Assembly: GCA_003427395.1 (NCBI GenBank)
Contig: BFEA01000297.1
Location: 1,349,737 to 1,397,308 of the forward strand
DNA length: 47,572 bases
Reading direction: 5' to 3'
From: Chara braunii
Taxonomy: Eukaryota > Streptophyta > Charophyceae > Charales > Characeae
Part shown: positions 39,231 through 47,572 of the stretch, piece after piece
How the letters are laid out: every line of letters begins with the position of its first letter
Position numbering within the stretch: the first letter of the stretch is position 1
Position numbers and translations under genes: made by a program
The notes under the pieces: model-generated
What the model saw: the letters and a program-made list of their open reading frames with translations, nothing else
What the model was told of the DNA's origin: nothing
Database searches by the model: none

Positions 39231-39860
39231 CTAGGTTTTCTCTATTATAATTTTTTTTTTTTCGGTGAATAATTCTAATGAAATACTATTTTGTGATATC
39301 GAATTGTTGATATCTCGTTTTTTTAATCTTGTTTGTCTTTGCCAAGCAGCCTGGTATGCTAAACGTTTTATACGAGCTTCTTCGCTTTCCTTAAGTTTAC
39401 GTAAACGAGTCGCTGCACGTCGTTTTGCTAATTGTATTTCTCGTTGTTGCGTTATTTTTTGTTTTTGAGGAATTTCGTTTATTTTTATGTTGTAATTATT
39501 GTAGATATCATGTTTAAAATAAAATGAATTAAACAAATTAGTATTTGGTAATATTAAATTGATGATGTTTTGTTCATGCAATAATGCATTTTCTTCTTCT
39601 GAAATTGGTTTTTTAATATTTTGAATATAATTTTCCATATGAACTAAATTGTTAATATTTTTTTTATTTTTATTTTGGTTGTTTATGCCAAGCTACATCG
39701 TATACCAAACGTTTTTTACGAGTTTCTTCGCTTTCATTAAGTTTACGTAAACGAGTTGTTGCACGTCGTTTTGCTAATCGCATTTCTCGTTGTTCTCTGG
39801 TTTCTTCTTTTTTTGTCTTTTTTTAATAGGCTTATAATTTTCTGAACTGGATAATGACAT
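39231..39860 (-). pseudogene. transposase N-terminus: duplicated basic repeat
   Basis: Two copies of one motif: MRLAKRRATTRLRKLNESEE followed by TRKKRLVYDVAWHKQ, and IQLAKRRAATRLRKLKESEE followed by ARIKRLAYQAAWQRQTRLKK. Arrays of this R/K-rich motif are typical of the N-terminal part of Helitron transposases in several lineages. One copy is out of frame with the upstream ATG, probably through an indel in an A-run near 39,800; two TAA codons separate the copies. Confidence 0.75.
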
Positions 39861-41420
39861 CTTGTTTTATATATATATCGAAATACAAGTAAAATAATAG
39901 AAAATTGATAGTAATTATTTTATGATGAAAAATATATGGAGATAACGAAATAAAATAAATATGATTATTTTAAAAAGTAAATAAAAATTTTAAAATTATA
40001 TTATATTTTACTAATATATATTTATAGTTTTTTTTATTTTTTTTGTTGTTAGTTTTTTTCCCCTTTGAACGAAATCCTTGCAAAAAAAAAGGCAGCAAAC
40101 AATTTGAAGCAAAGAATATATATATATAAAAAAAAAAAATGGAAATATTTTTTCAAGTAAAATTGGAAAAGCGACAAAAAAATCTTGTTGTTTTTTGTTA
40201 GTTTTTTTTATTTTTCTTTGAATGAAACCCCTGAAAAAAAAAAGCCAGCAAACAATTTGAAACAAACAATATATAAAAATCATTAAAAAAACGAAAATAT
40301 TTTTTAAAACAAAATAAAAAAAGTGGAAAAAAGTCGTTAGATAAAAGCGACGATTTAACAACATTTTTAAATTGCAAAAAGAAGAATAAGGAAATAAGTG
40401 TAAAAAAAAAAAAAAAACAAATAAGAAAAAAAGAAAAAATTGCAAAACAATATAAATGAAAAATCAATTGAATATATATGGTGCATAATTTTAACTCAAA
40501 ATATTATTGAATTGTGAAGATGGAAAAGAAAGATAAGTATTATTTATTAAAAAAAAAAATACACAACAAAAAGTAAAAATTAAAAGATAATATAAATTAG
40601 AAATGATTAAAAAAATAGAAGCTGTATAATTTAATATTAATAATAAATTATTATGTTTGAAAATTTTATGTAAAATTTTCAAACATTGAAACAATATATT
40701 CAAATATGCTTAAAAATATATATTTAAAAAAAATAAAAAATTACTGTATTTTTTTATAGTATATAATATTTTTCGATGAAATGTCCTTTACAAATTTACT
40801 ATTTTTTTTATTCGTATATAATATAATATTTTAACATTGTCAAATACTTAAACTATAAAAAAACTAGAATTGTTTATAATGTAATTAATATTGAAATTTG
40901 AGTAAAAATATAATTGTTTTTTTTTTTACAAATTGAACACCTTTTTAGTAAGTGTCTTTGTCGAAAACAATTGTTTTTCGACTTACCTGATCTCGTATAA
41001 GCATTGAGAAGCTTGTATCGTTGAAGCTTGTATCACATCGCGAGGTATAAAGTGGAGATGCTTCGCATTTAATGAATGTCGAAACTTTATTAACATTGTA
41101 AAAGAGAAAAATGCTAATAAATTTAATGTATTTCTAATAACTGTCTTTTATTAATCGAAGTTGATGAATAAAAAGTTCAAATGTATTATTTAATTTTATT
41201 TAGACAATTGAATTATCAAGAATGCGAAATCATTTGCATCGCGATTAATTATAAAAACATGTTATTATAGTTCAAGGCATAAAGTGCAAATGCTTTGCAT
41301 TTAACTAATGTCAACACTTTATTAACATTGTAAAACAAAAATATGCTAATAGATTTAATCTTTTTTTAATAAGCGTTTTTTATTAATCGAAATTGATGAA
41401 AAAAAAATCAAATATATTAT
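39861..41420. other. extremely AT-rich spacer upstream of the transposase
   Basis: No gene. It holds a duplication: AGTTTTTTTTATTTTTCTTT, GAACGAAATCCTTGCAAAAA, AGCAAACAATTTGAAGCAAA at 40,025-40,150 recurs at 40,190-40,320. A further pair, GCATTTAATGAATGTCGAAA, CTTTATTAACATTGTAAAA (about 41,066) and GCATTTAACTAATGTCAACA (about 41,298), shows another duplication of about 230 bp. The transposase promoter presumably lies here, but no motif is certain. Confidence 0.6.
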
Positions 41421-42395
41421 TTAATATCTTCCAGATATATGAATTATGAAGAATGCGAAGTCATTTACATCATGATCAATTCTGAAAACATGTCGAAATT
41501 GAGCAAAAGGTAATGGTTGATGAATTGGATGAGAAGGATAATATGAATATGACAAAAAACAACGATTAATATGGTTGAGTATGTAATAAAACCAAGGTCC
41601 AGGTCCCCAAATAAACCATTCTGGAAGGAAAGCCGAATTATTATTTTCATTATGAGCAAAAACAAATAATAAATGTTGCATGAGATCAATAAGTGATGTT
41701 AATATAATTGAATCATAAGAATGATTGGCAAAAAATTGTCTTACGAGATAACTCTGTTGATAATGTGCATAAACAGAGTGTTAATGAGTAGAAAGTAATT
41801 CTAAATTTGTACGATTAATTCTTACGTATTCTGCAACACGTTCATCATGCATTTCTATTGCACCAAAGGATAAGGAATGTATTTGATTTCCATTGTAAGT
41901 AATTAGAGAAAGAAGAGCATAAAAAAAATATGAATGTGATAATATTCGCAGGGCAATATTATCTTCAATAACAAAGAACGTTCTTCTATCTGAACGAAAT
42001 GTCAATAGTGCAGAATATCGTAAAAATTGAAAAAGATGATTAGTATTAGGAATAGATTCATATTCAGAATGATACGCATACTATGCTCTTGTAACTTCTA
42101 TTGGATTATAATGGACTACAAAAAGTGCTAATGGTATCGAAATTGCACGGAAGGGATCGATAACAAAAAAATCGTCTGAGGCCGGTGCAATGATTGGATT
42201 GTTTATAATACTATAAACTATTCGTGAAAATGCAACGAAAAAGCCGGGCAAAATATTTTGCAACGATATTAACGGATGTGATGAAGTGTTGACATTTTGA
42301 GGATAATAGTTTCGAAGCACTGGATCAAAATATTGAGCCCTTGTTGAACGACGAAATCAGATATATCTTCGTCCGGTGCTTGAAGGAAGATCCAT
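41421..42395 (-). pseudogene. unknown Helitron-island gene B2 (paralogue of B1)
   Basis: About 325 codons from an ATG at 42,395 (MDLPSSTGRRYI) to the stop at 41,421, in one frame with only three in-frame stops: TGA after GRRYI (CGA, Arg, in B1), TAG after VTRA (CAA, Gln, in B1) and TAA after ELLSTH. Segments include NPIIAPASDDFFVIDPFRAI, TFRSDRRTFFVIEDNIALRI, EMHDERVAEYVRINRTNLEL and FIWGPGPWFYYILNHINRCF. It lies on the 5' side of the transposase while B1 lies on its 3' side. No known family is recognised. Confidence 0.65.
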
Positions 42396-42845
42396 TTCTC
42401 AATTTAGAGTTGAATTTTTAATATTATAACTTGATTAGTCTTCAGGATTCTGAACGTGAAACAATCTTGTCCTGTTTTTTCACCAACAGAACAAAAATAT
42501 AAACAATGCACAAAACATATATATGAACTAAATGAGCATGTATGAATATATCAACAAATATAAATTGATTTATTAATTCTTATATTATATGTGATATTTT
42601 ATATTATAGTGCAGTGGATCTGGTAGGCATAGAAAGAGATGCATATGCGTATACAAAAACAAATACATGTTGGGCAAATTGTTAAGTTTCAATTCTTGAA
42701 AAGTCAATGAAAGTCTGACGAAATGGTCTTATTTGGTATGGTCATGTTTTTTTTGAGTGTCTACCGAATATGACAACACATACATAGGTATAAGAACACA
42801 TACGGATACACAAGAGAATGGCTACTTCAAATGGGATTCTTGGAC
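42396..42845. other. right border zone of the AT-rich island, no gene
   Basis: Composition returns toward normal between about 42,600 and 42,850. A defined 5' Helitron terminus (TC on the minus strand) could not be placed from sequence alone. Confidence 0.4.
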
Positions 42846-42849
42846 CGAT

Positions 42850-43270
42850 GGCAAGCTGTTATAAGCAGACATAAATTTTCTGCGGCACTGCACGTTACTA
42901 CGTAACGAACGGGTAATAACATGAGGCATGCCGAGTTGCAGACAGAGCACCAATCATGTATCAGATCAACTGACACAGAACAGATATGGATAAACATGGT
43001 GGAAGCATAGCAAGCTATCACAGGCAGACATAGACTTTTCGTAGAAATAGTAGTAAGAGCTGAAAAGAGGTGAGTGCAGTCAATGGGCCTAAGAGCTCAG
43101 CCGGTATGCCCAATGATTTTTTTGAAATATACACTGAGATGAATATAATATAATAACATAGACTTTTGGCAGCACTAGGCGCCACTACGCAGCGGACGGA
43201 CAATAACATGAAGCGTGCTGAGTTGGAGATTAAGCACCAGTCATGTATCAGATCGCCTAGGATGACATCT
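42850..43270 (+). repeat. duplicated ~150-bp repeat, second copy split by an insert
   Basis: GCAAGCTGTTATAAGCAGAC ... CTGCGGCACTGCACGTTACT, ACGTAACGAACGGGTAATAA, CATGAGGCATGCCGAGTTGC ... CACCAATCATGTATCAGATC (42,851-42,965) recurs at 43,011-43,253 as GCAAGCTATCACAGGCAGAC ... GGCAGCACTAGGCGCCACTA ... CACCAGTCATGTATCAGATC. The second copy contains about 100 extra bases after ATAGACTTTTCG, bounded by a short ATAGACTTTT direct repeat. Confidence 0.75.
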
Positions 43271-43984
43271 CATGATAACAAAAGCAAAGAAAAGAGTAAG
43301 AGCATACTTACATTCGCATTTTTCTATGACATACTTCGTGGTAATTACAACGGTGATTGCAACTTACTAACTAGAAGGCTTACCGTCGACTTTGCTATTG
43401 CCAAGCGTGGAGGATTCTGCATGAGATTTTGAGCATCAAATTATGCATTAATGGACTCGAGTCGGTAACACATGCGAAACTTATCTTGTGTATGGTAGTA
43501 ATGTTTTCCGCTGCAATTAGAATAATAATATACCGAAAGATCGAGGTTGGGGTTCAAAAAAAAACACTGGTTTTTCCAGCTGGAACTAGCAGATGCTCAA
43601 TGCTGCGTAAAGTTCAATCAACTGAGTCTCATAAGCTCGCAGTAATATGAGATGATATTAACTTTCTGAAAGAGTTAATCTAAAATCTGAAATAGTTGAA
43701 TTGTCAAATTGCCAAGTTAGCTATTGCTTGGATTACAAGCTGGGAACCCATGCGTTGTATTCGGAGGAAAAGTGTTTCTCGACATTAGAGAGAGCAAGTT
43801 TCGTCGGGACTAAATTTGATGATCATCAACTTTTTGTCTTTTTCTGAATTCAATAATCAGGAACATTTTTTTTTTCCAAAAAAAAAACGTCTCACATGAA
43901 TAAACAAAGGGGAAAGAGACAATGCAGTGGGTTCCCGTTCTAAAAAAAGAAAAGAAAAAAAAAATGGGAATGAAAAAAAAAGGA
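43271..43984. other. no recognisable gene
   Basis: Short frames (43,166-43,432; 43,429-43,650) carry no motif. Homopolymer A and T runs lie at 43,867-43,890 and 43,943-43,980. Confidence 0.35.
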
Positions 43985-44245
43985 ATGATTATTCGATTAG
44001 ATGATTACTTTTCATTGATTAATTAATTAATTGATCCATTGATCAAACGATCGACTGATTGATTTTGATCGATTAATTGATGGTGTTTGTTTAATTGATT
44101 TGTTGAGTGATCGATTTTGATTGATTGATTGAATGATGGAACGATTTCGTTTGAATGATTAATTGATCAATCGAGCGATTTTGATTGATTGATTGATTGT
44201 TTGAAGTTTCTATCGGTCAAGTAATAAGTCGCGTGATCAATTTAT
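43985..44245 (+). repeat. degenerate (GATT/TTGA)n repeat
   Basis: Reiterated ATTGATTGATT, TTGATCGATTAATTGAT and related units, much diverged. It resembles the CAAT tracts near 6.8 kb in complement but has no shared flank. Confidence 0.7.
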
Positions 44246-44855
44246 CGGTAAAGCAATTCATATATTGATTCTACGCAGAACACAACCGATCGAATGTTGG
44301 GGATTATACGTGTGAGCTGAGATAAACACCCGACGATATGCATTGATCAAGGAGTTATCCAAACATATACGAAAGGCAGTTCGCCACTGTTTTGACTATT
44401 CACTAGGTTTTTTTTTTTTTTTTTTTCCCTTCTTCTTTTGGCTTTTAAACCTCGTGACGTTTTTTCTTCTTCTCATTCTTTGCTTCTCTTCTCTTTCTCG
44501 TTCTCTTTCTTCTTATTTTTTGCCCTTTCTTTTCTTTTTCGCATTCTATGGCTATTCTTTTCACTATCTACATTCTTCTCACAATTATCACCGCGTATGT
44601 GTGTATCAACCCGCATTTACGTTCACAGATAGGGTAGAAAACTACTGCTGCATGAGAAGCACTGCAACACCCTCGTCTGCCGGATGACGACTGTTTTTCT
44701 GGATTCTGGAAGAGTGACAACCTTGATTGACATATCATCCTCGAAAGAAGAGTAGGCAAAGGGGCAAAAAAAAAAGAACGACGGTCTTTGATCCTGAGTA
44801 GATCACACATGTTCTTCTTCCCAAGAAGGCGCCACCGGAGTGCTGATCGCTGCTT
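44246..44855. other. no recognisable gene; T/C-rich tract
   Basis: A T-run at 44,407-44,426 and a TTCTCTTTCTC-rich stretch to about 44,560. Nothing coding is recognised. Confidence 0.4.
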
Positions 44856-44859
44856 AACA

Positions 44860-45500
44860 GAATACTTGCCGTTGCCGCCCCCACTCCAGCGTTATGACCA
44901 GAAGAATTTTGTGAGAGTGCTTTGCGGCGACCATGCTCCATGCCATAGCTAGAATGCTGGGAGAGTGCTTGCTGTTGCCATGCTCCACGCCATAGCTAGA
45001 ATGCTGCCAGAGTGCTTTCGCTGATGCCATGCTAACGCCATAGCTAGAATGCTGCCAGAGTACTTGCCGATGCCATGCCAATGCCATAGCCAAGATGCTA
45101 CCCGCGTCTTTGCTACCAGACTGATTGCTGCTCTCATGCCCACGCCTTGGCAATAACTAAAATACTGTCAAAGTACTTCCAAATGCCATTCCAACGCTAT
45201 AGCTAGAGTACTACCAGAGGGTTTGTTGCTGCCATGCCAACGCCATAGCCAGAACGCTACCAGAGTGCTTGGTACCAAAGGGCTTGCTACCGGATTGATT
45301 GCTGCGGGCTTGCCTGCGTCTCGGCAATATCCAGACTGCTGTCATGCCAACGCCATAGCCAGAATGCTACCCGAGTGTTTGCTACCGAAGGGCTTGCGAC
45401 CAGACTGATTGTTGCCGCCATGCCCGCGCTATGGCACCCAGACTCTCTTCATGCCTGCGCCATAACACGTTGTTGTTGTGCCCATGCGATGGCACGCTGC
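44860..45500 (+). repeat. minisatellite, ~55-bp unit, about 10 degenerate copies
   Basis: The unit is GAATGCTGCCAGAGTGCTTG followed by CYGYTGCCATGCYAACGCCATAGCYA. From about 45,100 a longer variant with GCTACCAGACTGATTGCTGC and TTGGCAATA(A/T)C appears three times, giving a higher-order period of about 130 bp. CCATGC-based units continue sparsely to about 45,780. Confidence 0.85.
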
Positions 45501-45799
45501 TGCGATGCACTCGACATTTCCACTTCAGATGATCTGTGTGAAGGACATGGCAGCATCAGATTGAATGCACCATACAAATGTGAAAAGTGCAAGCACTTAC
45601 AAAGCATCGAAATACGCATGAAGACAAGCAAAGATCAGACAATGAAAGCCGAGAAGATTTGTTCCTCCTGCCACAATGACAGCAACGACAGTAGCAATCA
45701 CGCCATGACTATGCTGCTACCATGCGTGCGCCATGGCACAATACTGCAGTGTCCGCGCTATGGATGTGAGTGCTGCTAGTGCTACATTTGTTTACTGCT

Positions 45800-45905
45800 G
45801 CCATGCCCGCCATTGATGGCTTGCCCGATTACACGTTAAAGATGGCTTGCCCCATTACATCTGAAAGATAGTTTGCTCGATTACATGTGAAAGATGGCTT
45901 ATCTA
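45800..45905 (+). repeat. short tandem repeat, ~28-bp unit, four copies
   Basis: GATGGCTTGCCCGATTACAC and GTTAAA variants repeat four times (GATGGCTTGCCCCATTACAT, GATAGTTTGCTCGATTACAT, GATGGCTTA). Confidence 0.8.
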
Positions 45906-46407
45906 TGACACCATACGTGCATCTCTCAAGAATTTTTTGTACCGCTCCAAAACGTGAGTGTAAGTTTTGAATATAGCATATGTGTTTTGGTCGATTTTAT
46001 GAATATGTGACGGACACCTTGACACCACCTAAGATTCCAGAAGGAGTAGATGCTTGTGCCTGTGGCGCGGAAGATGAGTGAGGCATCTTGCGTCGATCAC
46101 AATCGTGTTTCTGCTACGATCACTAACTTAGCTGATATCAGCAAGAAAAAAAAAATACTTGGATGGTGGCAAATCTGATCCTTTTTCGGCTCTTCGTCCT
46201 TTCTGAGTACCCATAATTTCCTACCCAATATAGAAAACATAATCGTTTTCTTCCCTCCCTGATGGGGGCGTATCTTTTGCTTGAATGGAAAAAGAAGGAA
46301 CCCATCGACTGCCAGCTGCAGTGATCACCCCCTGCAACTTTCGACTGGAACGTCGATGGCATCAACTCTAATGTCAAATTAACACAACTCGATCGTGTTG
46401 TGACTAT
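45906..46407. other. no recognisable gene
   Basis: No repeats of note, RNA gene or motif-bearing ORF were recognised. Confidence 0.35.
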
Positions 46408-47025
46408 CATCATCATCATCATCACCACCATTCAGCATCACCATTATTCAGCATCACCATCCCTAGTATCAGTAGTACCTGGAGCAGAAGAAGAGCAAGA
46501 TTCGCGAAAAACAGGGGCTAACTGTCTTGCATACACGCTTCATAGATCGTCCATTACAAATCCTCGCACACATGTCTCAAAGAACGGGCACACATGTCTC
46601 AGAGAACACGCACATTCACCGATGCATCATCATCATCATCATCATCACCATCCCTCACATCAGTAGTATCTGGAGCAGAAGAAGAGGAATAATAGTGAAA
46701 AACATGGGCCAACTGTCTTGCATACACGCTTCATAGATCGTCTATTACAAATTCACGCACACATGTCTCAAAGAGCGGGCACACATGTCTCAGACAACCC
46801 ACACATTCGCCAATGCATCATCATCATCATCATCATCACCATTCAGCATCACCGAGCCATCGCTGACATCAGTAGTACCTGGAGCAGAAGAAGAGGAAGA
46901 ATAGTGAAAAACAAGGGCCAACTGTCTTGCATACACGCTTCATAGATCGTCCATTACAAATCCGCGCACATATGTCTCAAAGAACGGACACACATGTCTC
47001 AAAGAACGCGCACATTCGCTAATCT
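46408..47025 (+). repeat. tandem ~200-bp repeat, three copies with (CAT)n start
   Basis: Each unit starts with (CAT)n, then CACCATNCAGCATCACC-type sequence, ATCAGTAGTACCTGGAGCAG, AAGAAGAGGAAGAATAGTGA, CTGTCTTGCATACACGCTTC, ATAGATCGTCCATTACAAAT and GCACACATGTCTCAAAGAAC. Units begin near 46,408, 46,625 and 46,814. The (CAT)n blocks may have promoted the duplication. Frames here translate as repeated peptides but carry stops in the same places and look non-coding. Confidence 0.9.
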
Positions 47026-47150
47026 GCTCAGGTGTGGTTATTGCATTCAACTGCTTCAACCCTAGACCACTCAATACACACACATATACCTACGGATATG
47101 TATAGAAAGACAAATAATCTTGAATAACCAAGATACACTACAAATAAAGA

Positions 47151-47185
47151 GAGAGAGAGAGAAAGAAAGAAAACCAGAGAGAGAA

Positions 47186-47224
<39 letters not shown>

Positions 47225-47253
47225 AAGAAAGAGACAAAGAGAGAGAGAAAGAT
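47151..47253 (+). repeat. (GA)n microsatellite with AAAG variants
   Basis: About 100 bp of GAGAGAAAGAAAG sequence. Confidence 0.9.
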
Positions 47254-47335
47254 AGAGACACGTTTCGCCTCCTTTCACACACTTATGTGATGTACTGCCT
47301 CTTCTGACAAGTGGATTGGACCAACGGACCTAGCT

Positions 47336-47433
47336 CAATTAGTAAACCATGAACTATTGATATACCGATCCCGATTCAAATCCATTTACCGATCCCGATT
47401 CAAATCCATATACCGATCCTGGTTCAAATCCAA
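47336..47433 (+). mobile_element. tRNA-like retroposon head with triplicated B box
   Basis: GGACCTAGCTCAATTAGTAA gives an A-box-like D arm. ACCGATCCCGATTCAAATCC (B box) stands at 47,364-47,383, 47,388-47,407 and 47,412-47,431, a 24-bp tandem, the last with CTGG for CCGG-type changes. It is probably a retroposon head rather than a tRNA gene, as no acceptor stem closes. Confidence 0.6.
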
Positions 47434-47548
47434 ACGGAATCAGATGAAGAGAACAAGTGGATTGGAGGAGGCTCTTCCCCCCATGGAAATTGACAACCGC
47501 TATATCTAGCATCTCTCGCTTCTTAACGCATACTAACCGCAGCAGGAC

Positions 47549-47572
47549 TTTTTTTTTTTTTTTTTTTTTTTT
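47549..47572 (+). repeat. poly-T run at window end
   Basis: At least 24 Ts, truncated by the window edge; perhaps the tail of a minus-strand retroposon. Confidence 0.8.

Larger units (their letters stand above)
33200..39860 (-). pseudogene. Helitron RepHel transposase, broken by stops and frameshifts
   Basis: Reading the minus strand from ATG at 39,860 to TAA at 33,200-33,202 gives about 2,200 codons with the full Helitron domain order: basic Arg/Lys repeats, DUF6570-like region, Rep nuclease, Pif1 helicase. Rep nicks and rejoins single-stranded DNA at the element ends and the helicase unwinds it, giving rolling-circle transposition. Frame changes are needed near 39,795, 39,247, 38,620, 38,270, 37,558, 36,520 and 35,710, several at A-runs. 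About twenty in-frame stops occur, mostly TAA, with TGA at 34,918, 34,759, 34,678, 34,402 and 33,901. The Rep part (37,558-36,556) has none. Otherwise the protein remains alignable throughout, which is unusual for a dead element of this length. Confidence 0.85.

Noticed and set aside
28297-42395. Organellar (mitochondrial or plastid) DNA as the source of the AT-rich island
   Set aside because: The genes are RepHel, C48 protease and unknowns, not organellar genes. TGA at Trp positions resembles a mitochondrial code, but TAA/TAG at Gln positions and gene content do not fit.

Overview
The window looks like a repeat-dense nuclear fragment from a green-lineage eukaryote, most likely a streptophyte (charophyte-type) alga. 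Three things point that way: spliceosomal U6 fragments carrying the plant-type 5' stem (GTCCTTCGGGACATCCG), an ISCA2-type iron-sulfur assembly protein with plant-like CIRRMREIQ and LRLSV residues, and many tRNA-derived retroposons and microsatellites. The species cannot be fixed from sequence alone. The sequence contains two N gaps and one unremoved Nextera junction adapter, so it is a draft short-read assembly.

Layout. 1-206: possible last exon of an unidentified gene. 0.3-7 kb: minisatellites, U6 pseudogenes, foldback (MITE-like) elements and CAAT microsatellites. 6.97-7.88 kb: an apparently intronless ISCA2 gene on the minus strand, with a decayed duplicate of its 3' end beside it and a tandem duplication upstream. 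8-14 kb: microsatellites, a gap, three foldback families, minisatellites and a U6 fragment joined to poly(A). 15.48-16.18 kb: a minus-strand gene encoding a Josephin-like deubiquitinase segment followed, in a shifted frame, by two RING-type zinc fingers. 16.3-28 kb: tRNA-headed SINEs, other dispersed repeats, a gap and the adapter; no protein-coding gene was recognised.

28.3-42.4 kb is a strikingly AT-rich island, all on the minus strand, holding a very large Helitron-type transposon. Its RepHel transposase runs from 39,860 to 33,200: basic N-terminal repeats, a DUF6570-like zinc region, an HUH Rep nuclease with a two-tyrosine motif, then a Pif1-type helicase. It is broken by about seven frameshifts and about twenty in-frame stops. 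Several stops sit where Gln or Trp would be expected. An intact Ulp1/C48-type protease and two pairs of diverged paralogous genes of unknown function accompany it; one pair brackets the transposase. 42.4-47.6 kb is again repeats: minisatellites, three copies of a roughly 200-bp tandem unit, and a tRNA-like sequence with a triplicated B box.

How the parts relate: ISCA2 and the Josephin-RING gene are the only recognisable host-type genes. Most of the rest is mobile DNA at different stages of decay. The Helitron island is the most unusual part, because its proteins stay recognisable from end to end while its reading frame looks either recoded or hypermutated toward A+T.
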